Shown here: piece after piece, positions 26,651-37,299 of the stretch | Position numbering within the stretch: position 1 is the first letter of the stretch | Layout: each line of letters starts with the position of its first letter | Assembly (NCBI GenBank): GCA_902806575.1 | Contig: CADCXD010000002.1 | Location: 2,418,001-2,482,000 of the forward strand | Source of the DNA: Jackrogersella multiformis | Taxonomy: Eukaryota > Ascomycota > Sordariomycetes > Xylariales > Hypoxylaceae | DNA length: 64,000 bases | Reading direction: 5' to 3' | Notes under the pieces: generated by a model | The model's input: the letters and a program-made list of their open reading frames with translations, nothing else | Database searches by the model: none | Told to the model about the DNA's origin: nothing | Position numbers and translations under genes: made by a program

Positions 26651-27209
26651 CCGATAAAAATAAAGAAAAAGGGACATTAAATTTACAAGCTTAGAATTTA
26701 CCCCTGTACCGCGGTGCCGGGTAGGTTATGGCGATCGGCTACTAAGATAAGAGACTTATTAATACATAATGAGGTATCTAGGCAAGTACCTAAACGCTAG
26801 CAACGTGGGGAGTCAAGGGCACTTGGCGATCTTAGATTTGTGGCTAATGGGAAGGTTGTACCTAGCCCTGCCTGCCTGCCTGCCTGCCTGCCTGTGTTCT
26901 TTAGGTACAGCTGACTAGCATCTACGGATGGGTACCTAGGTAGGTATTGTACCTAAACGCCTAAACGTCTAAACTTCCCCCGTGACATCCGTTAATGACC
27001 TACCTACCTACAACCAACTCATCATCGCCCGCCTTGTACATAGAACATTACTCGTAGTGTATCCATCAACAGCAATGATTAAATAAAGATCACCTCGAAG
27101 GTAGTATCTTGACTACCTAGGTACCTATATCTAGAAACGCCTACTCCTTTTTTCGCTACGATCGCCTTTCAGAGAAGACTCGTGTGCAATCGCAATTGTA
27201 GATAGGCAC
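26651..27209. promoter_or_regulatory. Transition spacer and promoter region of the nucleoside transporter gene
   Basis: Base composition returns to normal within a few tens of bases after 26650. The spacer contains a (CCTG)n tract at 26868-26894 and TACC/GGTA palindromes near 26930-26946, 26998-27012 and 27112-27127. No coding frame with support. It separates a heterochromatin-type block from an active gene by only about 0.55 kb. Confidence 0.5.
26868..26894 (+). repeat. (CCTG)n microsatellite
   Basis: Six to seven tandem CCTG units directly after CCTAGC. Confidence 0.9.
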
Positions 27210-28687
27210 ATGTCGGCAGCTATGGATCGGGTTCGTTCATTGTTTAAAAAGAGGGAGGAGGATGAGCAGGAGTACCAACCCTTGAACGAAGAATCGCGGT
27301 CCTTTGAGGAACCTCCCGAACGCACAGAGACCGATGTCACGCCTTTCTCGTGGATCGAATATGGCATCTTTGCCTTGCTTGGTGTTGCTATGCTATGGGC
27401 TTGGTATGTCATGCTTCATCTAACAAGTCTACCTATACCTACCTACTTACCTACCTAGATACACGAACGGTGTGATAGCTAACGACTAAAATAAACAGGA
27501 ATATGTTCCTTGCTGCGGCGCCTTACTTCCAACTCCGATTTCAAGATGACGACTGGATCCTAGACAATTTCCAATCTGCAATTATATCGGTGTCGACACT
27601 CGGGAATCTGGGAGCGATGATCGTGTTGACGAATGTCCAATATACTGCTTCTTACCCATTCCGCATCAACCTTGCTCTCTATATGAACGTCGTCATCTTC
27701 GCCCTGTTGACAGCCTCGACCGTCCTATTCCTCGATACCTCTCCTTCGGTATATCTAGTATTCCTATTGGCTATGGTAGCTCTCACGGCCTGGGCGGCTG
27801 GGCTGATACAGAACGGCGCATTTGCATTTGCTTCCAGTTTCGGGCGACCCGAGTATATGCAGGCAATCATGGCCGGGCAGGGCGTAGCAGGAGTCCTACC
27901 TGCGCTTGTTCAGGTCATATCGGTTCTTGTCGCACCGCCCGCCGATGCAACCGCCGGAGTGGGAGACGAGGCTTCGCCGAGCAATGGGAAGTCTGCTTTC
28001 ATTTACTTCCTCACCGCTGTGATTATATCCCTCATAGCACTCGTGGCCTTCGTCCCACTAGTCAATCGTCACAATCGCATTGTCGAGAACCGTATGATAG
28101 AGCACATGGCCGCGTCGATGACTAGCATCGAATCTGCAGAGCGTGCAGCGCGCAAAGTGGTCAGCATGCTGACGCTCTTCCGGAAGCTCCATTGGCTCGC
28201 GGGCGGAGTTTTTATGTGCTTCGCCGTCGCGATGTTCTTCCCGATCTTCACACCCAAGATCTTATCCGTGACACCGCCGGACGATGCGAGCTTAATCTTA
28301 CAACCAGCCGCTTTCATCCCGCTCGGCTTCTTTTTTTGGAACCTTGGCGACCTCGGGGGCAGAACTAGCTCGCTCTTCCTCTCGCTCCGTGACCGGCCGG
28401 CTCTATTATTTATAGCGAGCATCGCACGGTTTGCGTTCTTGCCGCTTTACGCACTATGCAACCTGCACGGCAAAGGGGCTGTTATTAATAGTGATGTGTT
28501 CTACCTGCTTATAGTGCAATTCCCGTTCGGATTCACCACCGGTTGGCTAGGCTCTAACTGCATGATGGCTGCTGGCGAGTGGGTTGAGGAGGGAGAACGC
28601 GAGGCCTCTGGAGGATTCATGGGGTTAGCGCTTGTGGCTGGTTTGGCCTTTGGCAGTCTGCTGAGCTTCACTGCCGCGGGGATATGA
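27210..28687 (+). CDS. FUN26: Equilibrative nucleoside transporter (ENT / SLC29 family, Fun26-like)
   Basis: Exon 1 is 27210-27403, the 95-nt intron is 27404-27498 (GTATGT..ACAG, splitting a Trp codon) and exon 2 is 27499-28687, giving 460 aa. Splicing yields MLWAWNMFLAAAPYFQLRF, the conserved first membrane helix of ENT proteins. A polar, acidic N-terminal tail (about 1-45) precedes roughly 11 hydrophobic segments. A long hydrophilic loop follows TM6 (about 280-310), the usual ENT topology. The C-terminus ends in a hydrophobic helix (VAGLAFGSLLSFTAAGI). Family members move nucleosides passively; yeast Fun26 does so at the vacuolar membrane. A second in-frame ATG lies four codons in. The intron contains TACC repeat units. 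Confidence 0.93.
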
Positions 28688-30106
28688 TTACTAGTACGCC
28701 TAAATGTGGCGAATGCCCAGGTGGGATCGGGGATTCACAGATACAGAAGGATTATTCACGGAGCATTTTGGGTATGGCGCAAATAGATCTTACCTCTAGG
28801 GCTGATAGGTTTATTGATTTTCTGAATACCTATTACCTGGGTATGTATTCCTTAGGGAGTTCTAGGTGTGCCTAGCCAGAGGTGGCCACCCGAGGGAGTG
28901 GATATTAGATCGTCGTGCATGTGTACCCCAGCGAATGAAAGTGCTCACATTTCCATCTCACGATATCCTGTCTGTCACTAGTTTGGTTTTTTTTGGTACC
29001 TACTATGCAGCTATGTAGATAAGTTTGCTACGAACCTTGGAACCCTGGGAACTGCACAGGCAGCTGTACAAGGTACAGGGCTATCCGCAGTGTAAATTAA
29101 AAATTAGTACTGATCTCGATCATCTCAGTCACAAGGATCGTTACTTGTGCCATCTTCGACAATACATATTAGTTCATATGATATATGATAATATTTCTAG
29201 TGTGTTCGCCGGGATTATTTAGGAATTCGTCTACTAAATACCTCTAAATTTATCTCTCTCCCTCTCCCTCTCTTGTAAAGGAGGGTTTCTAGGACTCAGA
29301 CTGCGCCACTATGTAGGTATATATGTGGTATGTATGTGGTATGTATGTGTGGTATGCTCCAGCACGGATACCCGCAGCCGCACGCATTTTTACCTACCTA
29401 GACACTACCTAGCACCTAGCATAAAGGTCTGTTCAGGTGGTTCCTCTGCTAGCGGCAGTTGAATAAAACGTCATAAGTGCACCTAGGCAGTCCGTTCTCC
29501 ATTCGCTATCCCGGGTTCGTTTTCATACCGTTCGACTACCTACTTTTAGAAAAGGTGTGGTTCGGTTTTTGTTCTTATTCGTATCTTTTTTTATTAATTT
29601 TTTTTTTATAATACTAGGTGTCTACCTAGGTACAGTGGTCTACCTAGGAGGTACCTAGTTATACCTTAGGTATTCGTTATTCCTAATCGTATAAATATTT
29701 CTCATCGTTGCGCCTGCTAGTTTCACTAATACCAATGTTTCCTTCCAGTTATTGAATTGAGTCTTTCGTTTAACCAAAACCAAATAATAGAGAAAGAGCG
29801 GGATAGTGTCGTCTTGATACTACCTTCTTATATCTTATACTTTATATTTTGTCTGGAGAGGCTAATTTAAGTTTCCGCTATATTGGACTGAGCAACAAAG
29901 AAGAGGGAACCACTTCGTCTCTTTACCTGTTCACCTGTTCACCTCATGATATCGTGTCACCTTTTGAAAAAAGAAAAAAAGAAAGAAGAAAAGAGTTAAA
30001 GGAAAAATAAAAAGATTTTCCAGATGCGATTCTTTTTTAATCCAACATTTCCCAAATCGCCCCCAAGAGTATACTACTTTTGTTTAATCGAGGAAGCTTC
30101 GCTGCT
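28688..30106. other. Intergenic region; transporter 3' side and IPK1 promoter/leader
   Basis: No frame with homology. It contains GTATGTATGTG-type repeats (29312-29357), T-runs (29586-29608), TACC/CCTAGG units (29390-29412, 29618-29665) and a purine-rich stretch (29965-30015) just before IPK1. The last 300 nt are probably the IPK1 promoter and 5' UTR. Confidence 0.5.
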
Positions 30107-31225
30107 ATGAAGCCGCTCAAAGATATCTGGAGCGAGCTCTCCAAGCCGCTCCCCGCAGGTTTAGGCGCCGAGCACGTCGGGCCCGCCACCATCACGTCTA
30201 AGGAGCTATATGAGTTGAGCTATATTCTCCACAGGTCTGAATTCACTCACCTCGCTGAGGGGCGTGCCAATGCCGTTTTCAGGATCAAGGAGCCGAAGGA
30301 TCCAGCTGTTCCGATGGGGTTCTTCCGCGGCACCCTGCTGCGCGTGCCCAAGGCTACGCCCGATGTCACGCCCTGCGACTACGAGACCCTCCAGGACTTC
30401 CAGGAGAAGTTCGTCGACGTCCACGTCGGTCGCCAGCACATCGTCCCCCAGATACTCGTCAGGATCAACCACGCCGTGGCCGCTGCTCTGAACGCTAGGC
30501 GCGACAGTGCTCTTCGGGCGAAGGGCGTCAAGGGCGACCAGAGCATTATCCAGCCCGGCCATGCCATGTTGGTAGAGGACATGGGCCCGACTCCGGACTA
30601 CAAAGCTCTGGAGTTCAAGCCGAAGTGGTTGGCCCAGTCCCCCATGGCACCCAAGGATGCAACGCGCTGCCGGACCTGCGCGAGGGAGGCCCTCCGGAAC
30701 GACAAGCTGAGGAAGAAAGGGTTCAGGATCCCGACCCCCGTGTGTCCCCTCGGCCTGCTCCACGATAACCCGGCCGTGGTCATGAGCACCATCGAGCGGC
30801 TCGCGCCCACATGGTCCGAGAAAGACCGAAAGCGGCTAGCTGACGCGCTCAAGGACAGCGGGGTGCTAGAGCGGCTCCGGGACTTACAAGAGGAGGGCGA
30901 CTCGGGAGACACGCTATTTACGCAGCCCTCGGACGCTGGGTTCGGGCTGTCGATGACGCTGCGCGACTGCTCCTGCTTCGTGCGCATGCCGGTGGACCCG
31001 GACGCGCCTGTGATAATCAAGCTCGCCGACGTCGACAAGAAAAACTGGAGGCAGAAGCAGTCGTACTGGCAGCGGCGGCACAATGACCTCGTCGACGACG
31101 GATGGTACAAGGGCGAGGAGACCCCGGCGGTCGAGACGGCATGCGTGCTGCGGCTCGACCACTGCCTCAGAAGGGGTCTCGACATCCCACCGGCCTTCCG
31201 CGCAAGACTCACAAGGCGTCCATAG
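30107..31225 (+). CDS. IPK1: Inositol-pentakisphosphate 2-kinase
   Basis: Single exon, 372 aa from the first ATG in frame (30107); the frame is open a further nine codons upstream but only to a TTG. The enzyme phosphorylates Ins(1,3,4,5,6)P5 at position 2 to make InsP6, which is used in mRNA export and other nuclear roles. Family marks: the glycine-containing nucleotide loop EGRANAVFRI (51-60), LRVPK, the signature FKPKWLAQSP (170-179), and CRTC (188-191) with Cys213 and His219, consistent with the structural zinc site of IPK1. An acidic site follows in LADVDKK (306-312), which aligns with the metal/catalytic Asp motif. The 50-residue N-terminal lead before the nucleotide loop is longer than in many homologues, so an upstream exon is possible. 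Third codon positions are strongly G/C, unlike MDM34. Confidence 0.92.
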   Translation: MKPLKDIWSELSKPLPAGLGAEHVGPATITSKELYELSYILHRSEFTHLAEGRANAVFRIKEPKDPAVPMGFFRGTLLRVPKATPDVTPCDYETLQDFQEKFVDVHVGRQHIVPQILVRINHAVAAALNARRDSALRAKGVKGDQSIIQPGHAMLVEDMGPTPDYKALEFKPKWLAQSPMAPKDATRCRTCAREALRNDKLRKKGFRIPTPVCPLGLLHDNPAVVMSTIERLAPTWSEKDRKRLADALKDSGVLERLRDLQEEGDSGDTLFTQPSDAGFGLSMTLRDCSCFVRMPVDPDAPVIIKLADVDKKNWRQKQSYWQRRHNDLVDDGWYKGEETPAVETACVLRLDHCLRRGLDIPPAFRARLTRRP

Positions 31226-31579
31226 CCTATCTCGCTTACCGGAGAGCCGGCAATAGTTGTGACGACGCAACAACTTAGAGCGGTGCTTTACTATATACGA
31301 TTTGCTTATGAATTTTTGGTCATTTTTCCTATGTTACGATTCTTACCGTTACGAGAAGATGATCTTCAATGCTACGGATAATCATGACGGGGGGGTCGGG
31401 GGTGCATCTGGTTGGGTGGGTGGCATGCTGTCGTTACACAAGATCTAAATATTATAGAGAGGTTCGGCCGCAAGGCCACAGTCGGCAAGAATATGTTTTT
31501 TTCTGGTCTGGAATATTGGGTGGCTACTTTCCTTCTTTCTTGTTGGAGCATGGGTATGGGGGAGGCTGGCTAAAATGGG

Positions 31580-31604
31580 AAGAGAGAGAGAGAGAGAGAG
31601 AGAG
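31580..31604 (+). repeat. (AG)n microsatellite
   Basis: About twelve uninterrupted AG dinucleotides. Confidence 0.95.
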
Positions 31605-32872
31605 CAACTAATACAGAATAGCTTAATTAAACTACATCATCTCTTGAATAGGGATTCGGCTGTCGTATGTGACGTGAATCATCTATGCTTATGTTTGGAG
31701 AGGAGTGATTTGATGTTTAAGCAGGTTGTTAATTCTCGTCTTACTATTTATGTAGACATATTACTGGTATATATTGCGACTTCGGATGCCACGAGGCTGT
31801 CATACCTCCGTAAGCATTCATACCACCTACCAATTGTTGAATGTGGTTACTACCTATATACCTAGGTAGGTATATCACGAAGTGACACTTGGATTTTCAA
31901 CAAGCGCATGGACTTCAATTAAGTTGGGTTTATCCATTATGTGTTCAGCACATCAATTACTACCTATGTAGGTACCTAAGGTAAGGAGATCCATGTTTTT
32001 TCTTTCTTAATACTATAATATAATGCAATACGGCTAAGTACATAAAACGGTAAGACCTGTTACTTATTACTTACTAGGTATGTCGAAATATAAATTCAGC
32101 AGTGTGAACGAAACATTCGGACTTCACGATAGTTGAGCCGGTTATGTTTAGTTAGATGGAGAATACACGTACCCAAGTGAAAGGTTAGAACACAAACCGG
32201 CGTCTACTTTAAAGCCCGAGGTTGATTAGTGCCTACCCTTAAGGTTCTAGATGCTCGCGTGCTCCCCTTCCACTGGAATCCAGTAAACCCACTAACAGAT
32301 GTACCTGCCCAGGTAGAGGCCTGGGCTGCCTGGGTAGGTACCTAAGGGACGGTGGCGGGCCCGGCTAATGAAACCGGCCGTTTCTCTTCTGATGGTATGT
32401 CCAGTGTCAGCCGTCAGCCGTCAGCCGGGAGTACAGAGGTAGAAAAAAAAATCAAGAATGCACAGACCACATGGGCAGATGCATCATTTTCTCATCTGCC
32501 CATCTAGGTTTCCGAGCTTGGCTAGTGCAGACGAGCAAAACCCGCTTCTAGGGAAGCGCGTCTTCTCCGCAAGACCCGCAAGACCCGTAGGACCCGTATT
32601 ATTATCTTCCTAAACCAACCATAATGCATACACGGTAGGTAAAGTATGTACTCTCATCAAGCACGAAGGGAAGCGCGAAGAAGAAAATCCATAGGGAAAG
32701 AAGAGAAAAAAAGATTTTACGCTACCACTGCCAACCTTTTATTACCTACGTAGTAGGTATACTGGGTTCCAGGTAGTTATCTCCCCCATTCATAAAGCCT
32801 GCATTCGGGCGCATTGCATAGCATAGCGTCATCTCCTGCACAAATCCCTTGATCCCGAGAGTTTTAGTAACC

Positions 32873-32973
32873 TATCAAATCTATCAACCTATCAACTTTA
32901 TCAACTTATCAACTTATCGACCTAAGGAGAAACCCTAGTGTAGCTCTCGACCTGCGACCTGCGACCTGCGACC
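32873..32973 (+). repeat. Short tandem repeats upstream of MDM34
   Basis: Five loose copies of an 8-10 nt TATCAAC(T/C) unit (32873-32920), then three GACCTGC units (32949-32971). They lie about 370-470 nt upstream of the MDM34 ATG. Confidence 0.75.
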
Positions 32974-33343
32974 CACGATCTTCTCTTCCACTCCTCCATC
33001 CATCATACGACTTACCGCCAGAACTTCACCGTACCCTGCGCACCCTACCAGACTGTCAGCCTGCGTACCGCACACGATCAGCCATTGCTTTGCTGTTATT
33101 TGTGGTTCGATCTAACCAATTCTCCGAGCGGGCGTCACCACGACCGATTCACCGATTCATATTGTTATTTTATCCTCGCTTAATCCATCACCGCCGCTTT
33201 TCTTCCCAACCCACCACCACCCGCCTACCCTGCTATACCATACCGTACCTTATCACACACTATCAACTATCAAACTACCAAACCGCCTAACCCCTCTCCT
33301 CTCTGTGTCTGGTTACGATGCGAATCTAAATGCTTCACTCAGC

Positions 33344-35517
33344 ATGGCCTTTAACTTCAACTGGTCGCCGCTCACGGCCGACGCCGAGTTCTATAAGCGA
33401 GCGCAAGAGCTTCTGACTGACGCACTCAATAAATCTCCGAAGCCTCCTATAATCGTCGATGATATCCTCGTCACCGAGTTCAACCTCGGCTCCGTGCCGC
33501 CAGACCTGGAGATACTGGAGATAGGAGATCTTGCCGAGGATAGGTTTCGCGGCATCTTCAAAATGTGCTATTCGGGTGATGCTTTCTTGACGCTGCGGAC
33601 GAGAGTTCAAGTAGGTGCTATAATTCTTTTCTTTTCTTTTTCCTGGCTTTGCTGGTACGGAGAAATACTGTCAACTGGAAGATGTGATGCGGATAGCCAC
33701 ACTCCGGCTATCGGGGATATTTCCTTTCGTTACGATGCTATATACTATACCAAGCTCCATCGAGACGATGTGAGATCTATCAACAGCTCATTATATGAAT
33801 ATCTTCTTTTTTCAAAATAGAGAACAAGTGCTCTCAAGTCTCAACATCACGATAGCTTCTCATATTAAAGCTACAAACATCGCCGACTCCTATCACGGCT
33901 ACATCCCCCCCCCAACCCCTTTCTTATTAAAAAAAAAAAAGGGAAAACTGTCTTGTTTGGATCTACTCGGAAACAAGACCTTTCTACCTTGCTCATTTGT
34001 GGAGTTTTTACATGAATCATGGTAATTAGCTTACCAGGGTTCGCGCTTTTATATTGGAGATGTTTTTGTTTTCAACCTCCCCCAACTGTCAGACTTAGGG
34101 CTCGTGCGTCATATAATGGATGGCTAATATTATAACATAGGCAAATCCGTTGAATACGTACCTCTCTGCTAAGCCGTCGTTCACGTCGCCGCAACCATTA
34201 GCGGCTGCAGCAAGTCTCACGATACCTCTGTCAATCACGTTATCTGAGATTAAGTTGTCTGCTTTTATTATCTTGGTATTTTCCAAGCAAAAGGGTTTGA
34301 CCTTAGTCTTCCGAAATGATCCTCTCGAGTCTCTCAAGGTCTCGTCGACCTTCGACTCAATCCAGTTCGTTCGAGACTACCTTCAGAGAACAATTGAGGG
34401 CCAGTTGAGAACTCTGATGATGGACGAGTTACCGGCTATTATCCATAAACTCTCGCTACGGCTTTGGTGCCCTGATCAGTTACCGAGAGAAGAGGTGTTG
34501 CCAAAAGAAGGGGCCGAAGATGAAGCTGTCGTCGACCCTCTTGCCAGTCCGCCTCTAGAAGCAGTTGATTCGAATGGCCACGTGCTTGACGAGAATGAGA
34601 TTGCATCATTATCTATGCACGGTGGTTCGGAGATGCAATCCCTTTTTTCGCAGAAAAATCTATTGAAACTAGCAGCCCTTACCGACTCACACCGGACATT
34701 GTCATTATTCACACCCGGAATCCGTGATGTCTTGTTTAGGGCTTGGGCCGGATCAATGGATCGGAGTGACACCGGATATTCAACGCCGGTCCTGACGCCT
34801 AGTTTGATGCGTACACACTCCGTGCAAGGGAGCAGCACGACCTACACGTTTACCGATTCAAGCAGCTTAGACCAAGGTAGTCTGCCTTCCCGGACATCTT
34901 TGAGCAGTCTCCACTCAGCCACGACTGGTCTGGCCCTTGGCGCTGGCCGGCATTCAAGAAGTTCACGTAAGAAGAAAACCCGTGTGGTTAATTTACGTCG
35001 GAGCAAGGCCGGAAGCGAGGATGCCAGCGAAACTAGCGAGACGGTATCTGATACTACTTCCGTTGCCGGTCCATTCTCTGAGCCAATCTTGCCTACCTCA
35101 ATCCCAGAGGATCATGAGGAGGACCAGGCAGAAGAGTCATATCAGGGCAATATTCATTTCAGGCCCGAGAGGGAAGTACCACCTCGGCCCCCGTTGAACA
35201 TGGACATATATAAAGATCCAGCTATTGACGAGGATGACCCCATACCATCGGTGGGGAAAAATGCGGAGGTCTCTGCAGCCCAACAGAAGAAGGCTCTAGA
35301 AGCGGCCCGCTTTACTATGTCTTCCAAGAGCCCGTTCAATCCAGAGCGACATCGGCCGATGGGATCTGATACTTCGTCCGTGATTCTCGAACAAGCCTGG
35401 ATAATGAAGATGGCCGGCGAGATCGCGCGTCGTGTATACGACGAGAAGCAACGCAACGAGAATTTCTGGGCGGAACGAGATGACACTCCACCCCCTGCAT
35501 ACCAAGCGACGCAATAG
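33344..35517 (+). CDS. MDM34: ERMES complex subunit Mdm34
   Basis: Exon 1 is 33344-33610 and exon 2 is 34141-35517, giving 547 aa. The intron (33611-34140, GTAGGT..ATAG, phase 0) is 530 nt, by far the longest in this window. Splicing joins LRTRVQ to ANPLNTYLSAKPSF, the uninterrupted sequence expected in Mdm34. The start MAFNFNWSPL is the family N-terminus, so the in-frame GTG at 33305 is not used. Residues about 1-200 form the SMP lipid-binding domain. The middle is Ser-rich with a basic patch (SRKKKTRVVNLRRSK). The C-terminus has the conserved EQAWIMKMAGEIARRVYDEK and ends PPPAYQ, resembling a PPxY ubiquitin-ligase docking motif. With Mmm1, Mdm10 and Mdm12 it tethers ER to mitochondria and supports lipid exchange. 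Confidence 0.96.
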
Positions 35518-37035
35518 ATCGTACAGGAAAAAAGGGGGCCAGGAAAAAAACAACAACATCAATCATTCAAAGAATTTCGTTTGTCTATACATGCAGCAAT
35601 TAGACTGCCTAGACTGTACATACGGGACACGGCGTTACGACAAGGATCATGGCGAGGTGGGGGCCGGGGTTGGAGATATCCGAATGTTTAATGTGTATTG
35701 CAAGGCGGTGTGCAGCAGAGGCGTTTTAGGCGAAACGGGTTAAAAAAAATTGACGGGGCGACGCTTATCGCCTTGTGGAAGTGGTTATCTATTTTTGTTC
35801 TGGATGCCGAGGTCGAGTTTATGCATAGCTCAGACGAAGGATTTCGCATCGTACATTTGTTCGACACAATTTTTTGCCGACCCTCTCCTATGTGATGAGA
35901 TTTTTGCGTCCTAGAAGGCCACGGAAGACTCGTTTGTCTAAGGAACGGAGGGGGGGGAAGGGAAAGGGAGGTCAGGAAATAGGAAAGGGAAAGGGAAAGG
36001 AAGGGAAGGAAATAAGTTCGTTCTTTGAACGCCGGTAACAAACATAGGTGTCTCCCAGTACGACCTCAGATATACCATCTGCTGGGAGACTCGCTCGAGG
36101 CTGGAGACCTCTTGAGAGAATAACTCCAATCGATATAACCCAAAAATCAAGAATTAAGAATATAAATTTTGAACAATGATCATTGTGTTGTTTGATGTGA
36201 CAATGAATCAGGTGGATATTGATGTTGCTGCTTGAGGGGTAGTATTTTGGAGTGAGCAGGATTTGGCGTGACGAGCTAGAGGGCTAGCTGAATACATAGT
36301 ATATTTATTTGCCTTGGACTTGGGGAGGGGGGAATAAAAATAGATATACTTTGGGAGAGGCTATATAGTGTAGTTCAGCTCTACGATCACGGAGTATTAA
36401 TCCCATACCTATATAAGAAGCTCTATAACTATCTAGCATAGAAGACGGCAATTCTCGACGCCGGCAACGATGGGTCGTTGGGATTCATATTTCGTTGTCC
36501 TGTTATCATCCTACCTTGGTAGCTGTCTACCCCCTAACTAATGGATGATGCCTTGCCCTAGGGGCTAGGTAGGTACGCATATTGCCGCGCAATGGGCAGA
36601 CATACATACATACATACGTACATGCGTGCAAGGGGTCTGGGTATGCCACGTCTGTCGGAGCCCGCTAGCTAACTACCTAGCCTAGACTAAAACAAAAGAA
36701 TAAGCGATGAACAGCTGCGCACTTAGGTAGGTAAGTAATGGATGTATGTACGTAGCACGTTAGCGAAGCATGGTCCCCCCGCAACCCCCCCTTTCGAACA
36801 AAAGCGTCTAATGCAGGATGACATCTCCAGCCCAATCCTTTCCTCCGAACGCCCTAACGCCATCTAATGAATATGCCGTATGCCGGCCCCGAATCGAGCC
36901 AGGGTGCCGAGTTCGGCCAGCTTGCTTACCTACTTACCTAGATACCTAGATACCTAGGTAAATAGATAGATCGGACACTTAGAGCTGGTGTAACCCTTGT
37001 TGGGATAGTGAATAAATAGGTAGGTAGGTAGGTAC
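35518..37035. other. Intergenic region between convergent MDM34 and YAF9
   Basis: Both genes point into this spacer, so it should hold two 3' UTRs. It contains a purine-strand tract (35941-36014), (ACAT)n near 36600-36620 and TACC/CCTAGG units (36560-36576, 36925-36961, 37018-37038). No supported gene. Confidence 0.5.
35941..36014 (+). repeat. Purine-only tract with GGGAAA units, G-quadruplex/triplex-prone
   Basis: Nearly pure A/G on the plus strand, opening with a run of eight G (35950-35957), followed by repeated GGGAAA/GGGAAGG units. Four or more G-runs with loops of 1-7 nt satisfy the usual G-quadruplex pattern. Confidence 0.85.
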
Positions 37036-37299
37036 CTAGCGGCGCGAGGAACGCATTCTGCTCTCGCTGCTTCGGAGGTTTCGCCTCGACGTCTTGGAGT
37101 CGGCGGTGCTGGGCGTGGGCCCCGGGGCTCGCGTGGCCGGGGTGCTCGGGCCCGCAACCGTAGGCGTAGCCGGGGCAGCAGCAGCAGCAGCACCAGATGT
37201 TGTTGTTGCGTCGCTGAGGCGCGGCCGTCCGCGCCGCCGCGGACCCTCCTTCCTGTCGGCGCCGCTCTTGTCGGCGCGCCCTCCCCCGGACGCGTCCTA
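37036..37299 (-). other. In-frame open extension beyond the YAF9 stop, AT-hook-like
   Basis: After the TAG at 37299-37297 the same frame stays open for 86 codons to a second TAG (37038-37036). Composition and codon use match YAF9. The text looks like protein: a basic GPRRRGRPRLSD segment with the GRP core of an AT-hook, an Ala/Pro/Thr linker, then an Arg/Ser-rich end. No usable GT..AG pair skips the first TAG. It could be a recent nonsense change (CAG to TAG), stop readthrough, or a sequencing error. Confidence 0.5.

Larger units (their letters stand above)
31226..33343. other. Intergenic region; IPK1 3' side and MDM34 promoter/leader
   Basis: No supported gene. It contains an (AG)n tract, TACC/CCTAGG units (31855-31873, 31962-31980, 32309-32343), a triplicated GTCAGCC unit (32406-32424), and tandem repeats just before MDM34. 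The pyrimidine-rich tract from about 33160 to 33305 is probably the MDM34 5' leader. Confidence 0.5.

Noticed and set aside
30080..30106. Nine extra N-terminal codons for IPK1
   Set aside because: The extension starts at TTG; the first ATG in frame is at 30107.
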